A stretch of DNA of 8,684 nt from Bacteroidota bacterium. Lineage in GTDB: Bacteria; Bacteroidota; Bacteroidia; Chitinophagales; Chitinophagaceae. The stretch is taken from NCBI GenBank assembly GCA_023386395.1, contig JAEWJV010000185.1, forward strand, positions 1 to 8,684, given 5' to 3'. The notes beneath the pieces are model-generated. The model was not told the origin of the DNA. It saw nothing but the letters and a program-made list of their open reading frames with translations, and searched no databases. Positions 1 through 6,256 of the stretch are shown here, piece by piece; positions within the stretch are counted from its first letter, which is position 1; each line of letters starts with the position of its first letter. The translations under genes were made by a program, and so were the position numbers.

Positions 1-1
1 A

Positions 2-502
2 GTAAACCCCCCGCGTATTTATGGGCCGGGTACTATAACTGAAAGCAATGCTGTTACAAGGCTGGTAAAATTATATATGTCGGGCAAATGGAAAATTATG
101 CCAGGCGATGGCAAACGCACAGGAAGCTATGTATATATTGATGATATTGTGAACGGCCATATTCTTGCCATGCAGAAAGGAAGGGCAGGAGAGCGGTATA
201 ACCTGGGTGGTGTAAACGCATCGTACATTGAATTCTTTAATTTGCTGGCGCAGATAACAGGTGAAAAACATACATTGATAAAATTTCCTGTATGGACAAT
301 GATGTTTGCAGGTAATGTAATTGAATTATATTCGAAACTAACGGGCAGGCCACCATTGCTTACGCCGCCATGGATAAGAAAATATTATTACAACTGGGAT
401 GTTGACAGCAGTAAAGCGCAGCATGAACTTGGTTATAGTTTTATATCGCTGGAAGAAGGGTTAAAGAAAACGGTTGAATGGCTGAGAAATAATCCGGGCT
501 AA
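2..502 (+). CDS. NAD-dependent epimerase/dehydratase (extended SDR), 3' part only
   Basis: The reading frame is open from base 2, so this is the last 166 codons of a gene whose start lies left of the window; the first ATG inside it (base 77) is not the start. The visible protein opens with PPRIYGPG, the conserved segment that follows the active site in extended SDR sugar-nucleotide epimerases and dihydroflavonol-reductase-like enzymes. It continues with GDGKRTGSYVYIDDIVNGH, the usual substrate-domain V(Y/H)xxDxV motif, then YNLGG, and ends with a typical DSSKAQHELGY...EGLKKTVEWL tail. The N-terminal NAD-binding glycine motif and the YxxxK active site are off the window, so substrate and catalytic competence cannot be judged. 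The family fits a cytoplasmic enzyme acting on a nucleotide sugar or a small ketone/hydroxyl substrate. Family assignment is secure; the exact reaction is unknown. Confidence 0.88.
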   Translation, partial: VNPPRIYGPGTITESNAVTRLVKLYMSGKWKIMPGDGKRTGSYVYIDDIVNGHILAMQKGRAGERYNLGGVNASYIEFFNLLAQITGEKHTLIKFPVWTMMFAGNVIELYSKLTGRPPLLTPPWIRKYYYNWDVDSSKAQHELGYSFISLEEGLKKTVEWLRNNPG

Positions 503-521
503 GTGCTGTAATGAAAGTTGA

Positions 522-529
522 TAGCTTTG
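522..529 (+). promoter_or_regulatory. Possible Bacteroidota -7 element upstream of the SDR gene
   Basis: TAGCTTTG matches the Bacteroidota -7 consensus TAnnTTTG exactly. No TTG is seen at the expected distance upstream (the only near one, at 518-520, is too close), so the match may be chance. If used, transcription would start near 534-537 and the inverted repeat at 560-612 would lie in the SDR gene's 5' leader. Confidence 0.25.
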
Positions 530-559
530 AATTATACTTTTAAAGTTTATCCTGCGTTT

Positions 560-612
560 GGGTTAATGTTTCTTTCTCTTCACATTATTTATAAGAAAGA
601 TGTTATTAACCC
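560..612. repeat. 53-base interrupted inverted repeat between epimerase and SDR genes
   Basis: Outer arms gggttaat (560-567) and attaaccc (605-612) are perfectly complementary over 8 bp. Inside them tctttct (571-577) and agaaaga (594-600) pair over 7 bp, separated from the outer stem by a small internal loop (3 versus 4 bases), leaving a 16-base apical loop. It could be a terminator for the epimerase transcript, though no clear T-run follows, or a leader hairpin or operator for the SDR gene. I saw no other copy in the window. Confidence 0.5.
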
Positions 613-656
613 TGTTTAATTTGCTCTTAACAATATAAAATAAGGAAGCAGCAATA

Positions 657-1454
657 ATGAAGATGTACACTTTGATTACAGGTGCAGGAGCTGGTATTGG
701 TAAAGCGCTTGCTTTTGAATGCGCTAAAAAAAATATGAATTTATTGCTGGTTGCACTGTCTGGGACTGAACTGGAAAACACGGTTAATGAAATACAATCA
801 ACTTTTAAGAATATAGAATGCTGCAGTTTCGGCGCCGATTTAAGCAAGCCCCAATCTTTTTGTTCTGTATATAAATGGGTGAAGGAAAATAATTTCAACA
901 TTAATATCCTTATTAATAATGTAGGCATTGGCAGCAAAGGCGATTTTGAACACACCGAAACTGTTTTTTACGAGCGCCAGCTTGAACTAAACATTCATGC
1001 CGCCACTATGCTTACACGTTTGTTTTTGCCTGAGCTAAAGGCCAATGCACCATCGCATATAATGAACACAAGCAGCATGGGCGGTTTTTATATGATTCCC
1101 GGTAAAACAGTTTATATAGCATCCAAAGCATACATTTATTATTTCAGCCGTTCGCTAAGGCTTGAACTGAAACGGCATAATATTAATGTAAGTGTTTTAT
1201 GCCCCGGCGGCACCGACAGTAATGCAAATACCATTGCCTGCAATAAAGAATTAAAAGGCATGGCAAAACGCTCTATCTTACTGCCTGAAGAAGTAGCGGA
1301 AGAAGCTATTGATAAAATGCTGAAGGGAAAGGCGAGGATCATCCCGGGGTTTATAAATAAATTGTCTTATCATATCAGCAGGCTTATACCGGAGTTTATT
1401 CAGCAGATGGTTATATCGAATGCTTTCAAGCATGTAGAGAACCACAAATATTAA
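657..1454 (+). CDS. Short-chain dehydrogenase/reductase (classical SDR)
   Basis: A 265-residue protein of normal length for a classical SDR, an NAD(P)(H)-dependent cytoplasmic oxidoreductase with a Rossmann fold. The cofactor motif TGAGAGIG is at residues 8-15, the NNVG version of the NNAG motif at 87-90, and the catalytic set N112, S140, Y153 and K157 (YIASK) is complete with normal spacing; PGG follows at 183-185. It should therefore be active. The most similar families I know are the DltE/YqjQ-like SDRs that reduce acyl or keto substrates, but the substrate cannot be read from sequence. The start at 657 has AAGGAA about ten bases upstream; a second in-frame ATG two codons later is an alternative. 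It stands 154 bases after the epimerase gene and 65 bases before the protease, so it may be its own transcript. Cysteines are rather frequent in the N-terminal half; I attach no meaning to this. Confidence 0.9.
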   Translation: MKMYTLITGAGAGIGKALAFECAKKNMNLLLVALSGTELENTVNEIQSTFKNIECCSFGADLSKPQSFCSVYKWVKENNFNINILINNVGIGSKGDFEHTETVFYERQLELNIHAATMLTRLFLPELKANAPSHIMNTSSMGGFYMIPGKTVYIASKAYIYYFSRSLRLELKRHNINVSVLCPGGTDSNANTIACNKELKGMAKRSILLPEEVAEEAIDKMLKGKARIIPGFINKLSYHISRLIPEFIQQMVISNAFKHVENHKY

Positions 1455-1519
1455 TTTGTATTAATAACTAATACGTGTAACTTACTGCTTTTATTAACTG
1501 CTATTTTAACGCAACTACT

Positions 1520-3058
1520 ATGAAAAAGCTTCCTCCTGCACTGCTTGCTTGTGTATTATTTTTTGCAGCCTGTAATAAAATGTCAACTTCAAATGAGGTT
1601 AACAGTGCATCGGTTGAAGAGGTGCAAACGCAACTGATGACACCTGCGCAAATAAATGCTTTCATTACAAAAACAATCAACGAAAAAGGTGAATTTAACT
1701 GGGGCGATGCTTCAGATTTAATGGCATTCAGCGCCATTATGCACAGCCCTGATCATATTGTTTCAGTAGGGTATAAACCTTTAAATGAAAAAAATGTTGA
1801 AGAACGCCTTGCAAAAATTAATATTCACGATAATAAATGGAGCGCTATAAAAACGCAGGTTATACTAATGATTCTGCAGCAGGAAAGATTGCTGCATCCT
1901 GGTTTAAAAGCAGAAGATATAGAAGTTTGGAAAGAATACAAATTGCCGGTTATTGATGTGCGTATTGATAATTTCAGCACGTTTAAAATGCTGCGCAACA
2001 GTAAGCTCATCCGTTATGCTGAACCAATAGGTTATGAGCCCGGAAATTATGATGCTGATCTGGACGCGCAGGTAAGAGCTTCACTTGGCGCGGGTTGCGG
2101 CGGTTATACAGGTGTCACCGATTTGCAGGAAGGCGACGATTATACAACCATTGCGCCGGGGGCAAAACAATCGTGGAATTACAGTTATCATAACATACCG
2201 GCAGCATGGGCATTAAGCACCGGAGCAGGCATTAAAATAATGGTCATTGATACCGGCCTTAGCCCTGACCAGGATAATATGAACAACGGCTTTAACCAGG
2301 GTTATTCTTCCGGCAGGACTTTAGAGAAAATTGTTACCCTTCCTAAAACAGCTAACACAAATGATAATTGCGGTCATGGTACTACAATGACAAGCACGGC
2401 AACTGCACCGCGGTGCACGAATGGAAATTCATGTGGCGTAGCTTATAACAGCAGCCTCGTTGTTTGTAAAGCCGCTAACGATGTGATAATTGACGGCTCA
2501 GAAGTTAAAGGTGTTGCAGATGCTTATACGTATGCAGCAGATGATGCTTCCATTAAAATAATCAGTTTAAGCCTTGGCCGCGTAACAGCCGCTTCTCAAA
2601 TAAAAGATGCCATTATGTATGCTTACAATAAAGGAAAACTGATGTTTTGCGCAGGCGGAACTTCAACGGATTTTACTTCATGGGTTGGCGTAACCTTTCC
2701 TGCAACTTTACCGCAGGTGCAGGCTATAACCGGTGTAAAAAATACAGCTACCTTAAAGGCATGCGGCGATTGCCATAAAGGCCGTCAGATTGATTTTGTG
2801 ATTGTGATGAATAAAACCAGCGACAATATGAGCCCAATTGCCAACGCCATAAGCGGCAATGTGCCAACAACAGTTGGTGGTTCTTCTGTTGCAACGGCAA
2901 CATCAGCTGGTGTTGCGGCGCTGGTGTGGGCTGCGCATCCAACAGAAACAAGAGAGCAGATTATAGAACGGCTTACCACAACAGCAAGCGGTTACCCAAA
3001 GAAGAACAAGAATTTCGGGTATGGTAAATTAAATGCGCTTGCTGCAATCAATCAGTAA
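1520..3058 (+). CDS. Subtilisin-like S8 family serine protease, predicted lipoprotein
   Basis: A 512-residue secreted endopeptidase of the subtilase family. Residues 1-18 form a lipoprotein signal: MKK, a hydrophobic stretch, then FAAC with the lipidated Cys at 18 (the F at -3 is slightly off consensus). Residues about 19-190 look like an N-terminal propeptide. The catalytic domain carries Asp244 (VIDTG), His286 (GHGT) and Ser456 (GSSVATATSAG, with Ser in place of the usual Thr of GTS). The segment aligning with subtilisin's AAGN reads CAGG (377-380), so the oxyanion-hole Asn appears to be Gly380. Eight cysteines follow the lipid Cys, including a CGDCH motif at 415-419. The protein ends 56 residues after Ser456 with the usual GYGKLNA helix, so there is no type IX secretion C-terminal domain. 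It is probably anchored in a membrane facing the periplasm or outside. No strong Shine-Dalgarno or promoter was found. Family is certain; substrate unknown. Confidence 0.92.
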   Translation: MKKLPPALLACVLFFAACNKMSTSNEVNSASVEEVQTQLMTPAQINAFITKTINEKGEFNWGDASDLMAFSAIMHSPDHIVSVGYKPLNEKNVEERLAKINIHDNKWSAIKTQVILMILQQERLLHPGLKAEDIEVWKEYKLPVIDVRIDNFSTFKMLRNSKLIRYAEPIGYEPGNYDADLDAQVRASLGAGCGGYTGVTDLQEGDDYTTIAPGAKQSWNYSYHNIPAAWALSTGAGIKIMVIDTGLSPDQDNMNNGFNQGYSSGRTLEKIVTLPKTANTNDNCGHGTTMTSTATAPRCTNGNSCGVAYNSSLVVCKAANDVIIDGSEVKGVADAYTYAADDASIKIISLSLGRVTAASQIKDAIMYAYNKGKLMFCAGGTSTDFTSWVGVTFPATLPQVQAITGVKNTATLKACGDCHKGRQIDFVIVMNKTSDNMSPIANAISGNVPTTVGGSSVATATSAGVAALVWAAHPTETREQIIERLTTTASGYPKKNKNFGYGKLNALAAINQ

Positions 3059-3078
3059 AAATTTTAGCACAAAACAAA

Positions 3079-3125
3079 GCAGCACACAGATAATGATATA
3101 ACCTGTATTAGCTCTGTGTTGCTGT
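3079..3125. terminator. Bidirectional-type terminator hairpin between the protease and hemD
   Basis: gcagcacacaga (3079-3090) pairs with tctgtgttgctgt (3113-3125): 7 bp, one bulged T, then about 5 bp, with a 22-base loop. The hairpin sits between the convergent ends of the protease (3058) and hemD (3175). Read on the minus strand it is followed by a T-rich tract (tttgtttt), the better intrinsic-terminator shape, so it probably ends the hemACD transcript. On the plus strand the T-tract is weak. Confidence 0.6.
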
Positions 3126-3174
3126 CTGAAGATTTTAAGCAGCTTTCCGTATGCACTGATTAAGCAAAATATGG

Positions 3175-3879
3175 TTACTTATTAAAAAAAGCAACCAGTT
3201 TTTTAATCATTAGTTCTTTCGCCGGTTTTTCAGTTAGGATAAGTTTGTTTGAAGAATAATTTTTTATCTCGCCGGCTGTTGTACGGCCAATGGCAAATAA
3301 AACCGTTTTTGTATTTAAACCATTATTGGCAAACAAACCTTTTACTGCGCTTGGACTGAAAAATAAAACAGCATCGTATTCCTTTGTAAGTGTATGTTGA
3401 AAGATAGTGGTGGTATATACTTTCACTTCATGCACGGCAATATTAGCAGCTGCAAGCAGCTGTGGTAATGTATCCCTTCTTTTATCGCCGCAGAAAAAAT
3501 AAACTTCATTTATATTATTTGCGCTGGTTATTTTTTGTGAAAGATGAACCGCATCATCAGCTACGCCAATAACGTTAGCACCTGCCAGCAATTTTTCAAT
3601 CACTGATTTTGTTTTTTCGCCAACGCAATAAATTTTCCAGTTGGTTTTTTTATTTGACAAAGACCGGTGCACTGCTTCAACAGCGTTGGTACTTGTGAAA
3701 ATAACAGTTGCATCCAGCGTGGCGATGTGCTCAACTTCCTGTTGAACAGTTGCTGATTGAATGCTTTCTGTTTTAATGAATGGAATAACATCAACATTAA
3801 AACCTTTGGAAGTAAGTTGCTCAACTAAGGCTTCGTCAATATCACCTGTAATTAATATGGAAATATTATTTGCCGGCAT
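3175..3879 (-). CDS. hemD: Uroporphyrinogen-III synthase
   Basis: HemD closes and inverts ring D of hydroxymethylbilane to give uroporphyrinogen III, in the cytoplasm. The family is very divergent, so the call rests on three things: length (234 residues), position straight after hemC, and recognisable segments: ILITGDID near the N-terminus, VIFTSTNAVEAVHR mid-domain, YDAVLFFSPSAVKGLF, and FAIGRTTAGEIK near the C-terminus (the S-P-S-A-V and IG-T-T/A patterns are typical of HemD). The frame is open to a GTG at 3906, but I choose the ATG at 3879: it reads MPANNISILITG, which begins where the fold does, and it overlaps hemC by 14 bases instead of 41. The overlap suggests translational coupling. 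It is the last gene of the operon; the terminator hairpin lies about 50 bases downstream. hemE, which often follows in Bacteroidota, is absent here. Confidence 0.85.
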   Translation of the reverse strand: MPANNISILITGDIDEALVEQLTSKGFNVDVIPFIKTESIQSATVQQEVEHIATLDATVIFTSTNAVEAVHRSLSNKKTNWKIYCVGEKTKSVIEKLLAGANVIGVADDAVHLSQKITSANNINEVYFFCGDKRRDTLPQLLAAANIAVHEVKVYTTTIFQHTLTKEYDAVLFFSPSAVKGLFANNGLNTKTVLFAIGRTTAGEIKNYSSNKLILTEKPAKELMIKKLVAFFNK

Positions 3880-4831
3880 TGCGAATCTGCTCAATGATTT
3901 TATCACCGCCGTTTTTTAAAACTTCCTCACCGGCTATTGTACCAAGCGATGCGGCTTCGTTTAATGCAACTGTTTTATTTATCTCAACTTTTTGCTTTCC
4001 ATCTGTTGATAATATATTTCCATTAAACATAACTGCCTTGCCTTCAACTTTTGCCAACGCGCTTATCGGCGTTGAACAGCCACCCATTAAGGTTTTGAGA
4101 AAATCCCTTTCAATCTTTACACACAGGGCTGTGCCTTTATCATTAAAATTGCTGCATACATTAAATATTGCTTCATCATTTTTTTTGCAAACAACAACAA
4201 TAGCGCCTTGTGCAGGCGCAGGCAGCATCCAGTCAATATCAACTGAATTTTCAGGTCTTAAATTAATACGCTCAATGCCGGCGGCAGCGAAAATGGCGCC
4301 ATTCCAGTTATTGGTTTTTACTTTATTCAAACGGGTATTTACATTGCCACGCAGGTTTTCAATAACCGTATCAGGATAACGGTTCAGCCATTGCGCAATG
4401 CGTCGAACGCTGCTGGTGGCAATGGTGAGTGGTGAGTGAGATGCTGACAACGGATCAGTCCACATATTGTTTATATAACCAATCTTTTCAAGATCAGTTT
4501 TGTTTTTATAAACAAACACATCTTTATAAGAGGCACGTTTTAAAACAGCAGCCTGCACAATGCCTTCCGCCATCTGCACAGGCACATCTTTCATGGAATG
4601 AACAGCAATATCAATCCTGTTGTTCAGCAAAGCAGCATCCAGTGCTTTTGTAAAAATGCCCTGAACCCCCAAAGCATATAAAGGCGTAATCAAATCTGTA
4701 TCGCCTTCACTCTTTATATATACCAGTTCAGATTGTATATTCTCTGAAGTAAGCAGGTTTCGCACCTGTGTTGCCTGCCAAACGGCCAGCGGGCTTTCCC
4801 TTGTACCTATTCTGATAATTGTATTCGCCAT
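3866..4831 (-). CDS. hemC: Hydroxymethylbilane synthase (porphobilinogen deaminase)
   Basis: HemC polymerises four porphobilinogens into hydroxymethylbilane on a covalent dipyrromethane cofactor, in the cytoplasm. The 321-residue protein shows IRIGTRESPLAVWQA (6-20), FTKALDAALL (60-69), AVHSMKDVP (76-84) with the catalytic Asp82, TSSVRR (139-144), ENLRGNVNTRL (158-168), APAQGA (205-210) and GGCSTP with the cofactor-binding Cys252. All key residues are present. Compared with the E. coli enzyme from memory, about 15 extra residues lie between DVFVYKN and the TSSVRR motif (roughly 119-134); part of this is coded by a 7-base tandem repeat (4424-4437). The start codon lies 3 bases after the hemA stop codon and the 3' end overlaps hemD, so the three genes form one transcript. 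There is no obvious Shine-Dalgarno, which is normal for this phylum. Confidence 0.97.
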   Translation of the reverse strand: MANTIIRIGTRESPLAVWQATQVRNLLTSENIQSELVYIKSEGDTDLITPLYALGVQGIFTKALDAALLNNRIDIAVHSMKDVPVQMAEGIVQAAVLKRASYKDVFVYKNKTDLEKIGYINNMWTDPLSASHSPLTIATSSVRRIAQWLNRYPDTVIENLRGNVNTRLNKVKTNNWNGAIFAAAGIERINLRPENSVDIDWMLPAPAQGAIVVVCKKNDEAIFNVCSNFNDKGTALCVKIERDFLKTLMGGCSTPISALAKVEGKAVMFNGNILSTDGKQKVEINKTVALNEAASLGTIAGEEVLKNGGDKIIEQIRNAGK

Positions 4832-4834
4832 GAT

Positions 4835-6043
4835 TTATGCAGTGCAAATAAAATCATTTATTGCAGCAATGTAATGGCAGCCTTTGGTATTTGTTTCTTT
4901 TATCCTGCATGCTGTTTCGTTTACCACGCGCTGAATTTTAATATTGATCCTGGATTCACAAAGCGGGTTATCTGCATCAGGAATAAAAGTATAAGAGTGC
5001 AGTTCTTTTAATTTTAATTTCAGTTCTTTCAGCATGGGCACATGCCTGCGCATATAATACCATTCAATAAAATCCTGCATCGATTCGGCAATAATGGCCT
5101 TTGCTTTTGGCACTTCCGCCTCGCGCTTTTTAAGTGTTTCATCTTTCAGCTTGGATAATTCATCCACATTTACCAGTTGAATATTGGATAAATACCGAAC
5201 ACTTTCTTCCACATTAAACGGAATAGAAAGATCAATTATTAATTTGGGTTGATGTGAAGTTATATGTGAAGCAAGTATTACCGGCTGTGCACCATTGGTA
5301 GCTACCACTATAATATCGGCCGCATTCACTTCGGTTTCAACATTATCAATGGAAGCCGTTTTTAAGCCAAGCTCTGTTGCAAGCCCTATTGCTTTTTCAG
5401 GAGAACGGTTTATAAGCGTAATGTTTTTTGTGCCGAGATAATCCACAAGGTTTTTGCAGGCGCTGCTGCCAATTTTTCCCGTGCCCAGCAATAATATTTT
5501 TTTATCGCTGATATCTTTTACATGCTTTTTAATGTATTGTGTTGCAGCAAATGCAACAGAAACAGTGCCACCGCTTAATGCTGTATTATTTTTAATTAGT
5601 TTGGACGATTGCAAAACACTGTTCACCAGGCGGTCTAAATATGCACCGAGAAAACCATGCTGTCTTGCAAACCTGGCGGCCAGTTTTATCTGGCTCACAA
5701 TTTCATAATCACCAAGAATCTGGGAATCAAGCCCGGCAGCCACATCAAAAAGATGTTCTATGGCTTCACGGCCTTTTTTTATGTAAGCCGATTTTGCAAA
5801 AGTTTCCACGCTGCCCGGCGTTTCGGCGCAAAGCAGGCTGATGAGGTCAGCAGCATTTTCAGTAAGCCCGTATATTTCTGTCCTGTTGCAGGTTGAAAGC
5901 ACAAAAACCTCTTTCAATGCAAATGAAGGGGCGTTTTCAAGAATAGAAGAATATTGATCATTGTTTACAGCAAACGAGCTGCGTAATTCAGCATCTGCTT
6001 TTTTGTAATTTATTCCTGCTACGCAAAATTTATATATATCCAT
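4835..6043 (-). CDS. hemA: Glutamyl-tRNA reductase
   Basis: HemA reduces the glutamate on glutamyl-tRNA to glutamate-1-semialdehyde with NADPH, the first committed step of C5-pathway tetrapyrrole synthesis, and is usually the control point. The 402-residue protein has the catalytic domain with STCNRTEIY (50-58; nucleophile Cys52), the GLDSQILGDYEIVSQIK segment (104-120; many other phyla have GE where this has GD), the NADPH-binding motif LLLGTGKIG (184-192), INRS (211-214), DLSIP (271-275), and the long C-terminal helical dimerisation region including EWYYMRRHVP (327-336). Its presence shows that the organism makes ALA by the C5 route. It is the first gene of hemA-hemC-hemD, divergent from hemH, with a promoter-like -7 element about 20 bases upstream. 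The C-terminus is Cys-containing (CTA end); no meaning is claimed. Confidence 0.97.
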   Translation of the reverse strand: MDIYKFCVAGINYKKADAELRSSFAVNNDQYSSILENAPSFALKEVFVLSTCNRTEIYGLTENAADLISLLCAETPGSVETFAKSAYIKKGREAIEHLFDVAAGLDSQILGDYEIVSQIKLAARFARQHGFLGAYLDRLVNSVLQSSKLIKNNTALSGGTVSVAFAATQYIKKHVKDISDKKILLLGTGKIGSSACKNLVDYLGTKNITLINRSPEKAIGLATELGLKTASIDNVETEVNAADIIVVATNGAQPVILASHITSHQPKLIIDLSIPFNVEESVRYLSNIQLVNVDELSKLKDETLKKREAEVPKAKAIIAESMQDFIEWYYMRRHVPMLKELKLKLKELHSYTFIPDADNPLCESRINIKIQRVVNETACRIKETNTKGCHYIAAINDFICTA

Positions 6044-6061
6044 CCTGTTATATCAAACGTC

Positions 6062-6076
6062 GCAAAATTAGTTTGC
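6062..6076 (-). promoter_or_regulatory. Probable hemA promoter -7 element inside a 15-bp palindrome
   Basis: On the minus strand TAATTTTG (plus coordinates 6063-6070) matches the Bacteroidota -7 consensus TAnnTTTG and would give a leader of about 15 bases before hemA. No clear -33 TTG is seen at the right distance. The element lies in the perfect inverted repeat GCAAA-N5-TTTGC (6062-6076), which also makes a one-mismatch -7 element on the plus strand (TTAGTTTG, 6068-6075). This could be a dyad operator or a bidirectional promoter. Confidence 0.5.
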
Positions 6077-6220
6077 AACCATCCTATAAACATGATTAAA
6101 ATCAGTTGAAGTGTCATTTATATGTCATGTTTTGATAAAATTCCGGCTGAGGCAATTTTTAAATTGTGGCGGTGCTATTCCTTTTACACGGAATTTATGT
6201 TTTACGGCATACATAAAGTA

Positions 6221-6249
6221 TTGTTTCAACGAAACAGGTTTTACTTTTG
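6221..6249 (+). promoter_or_regulatory. Probable hemH promoter with an embedded palindrome
   Basis: TTG (6221-6223), an 18-base spacer and TACTTTTG (6242-6249) match the Bacteroidota -33/-7 promoter pattern; the -7 element is an exact TAnnTTTG. The spacer holds a perfect inverted repeat TGTTTC-AAC-GAAACA (6222-6236) that overlaps the -33 TTG, a natural place for a repressor or activator site. The predicted transcription start, about 6254-6257, falls at or just before the hemH ATG, so the mRNA may be nearly leaderless. The -7 elements of hemA and hemH share the core TA(A/C)TTTTGCG. Confidence 0.6.
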
Positions 6250-6256
6250 CGGCTTT

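Noticed and set aside
563..955. Minus-strand open frame of 130 codons over the SDR gene start
   Set aside because: It overlaps the conserved cofactor-binding region of the SDR gene and shows no domain of its own.
1458..1474. Small inverted repeat GTATTA-N5-TAATAC and two copies of actgct (1484, 1497) before the protease gene
   Set aside because: The repeat is short and fully AT-rich, and the direct repeats are 6 bases; both are expected by chance in such DNA.
2762..2776. The S8 protease as a c-type cytochrome because of CGDCH
   Set aside because: A single CxxCH in a loop of a clear subtilase, with no other cytochrome feature, is not evidence for heme attachment.
3880..3906. hemD start at a GTG at 3906
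   Set aside because: It would overlap hemC by 41 bases with a rare start codon; the ATG at 3879 begins right before the first strand of the fold.
3870..4379. Long plus-strand open frame opposite hemC (169 codons)
   Set aside because: It is antisense to a clear hemC, has no recognisable domain, and its codon pattern is the mirror of hemC.
6122..6256. N-terminal extension of hemH from an ATG at 6122
   Set aside because: The 45 residues do not resemble ferrochelatase, the family starts at the MKQHTRAIILMNLG segment, and the best promoter lies inside this stretch.
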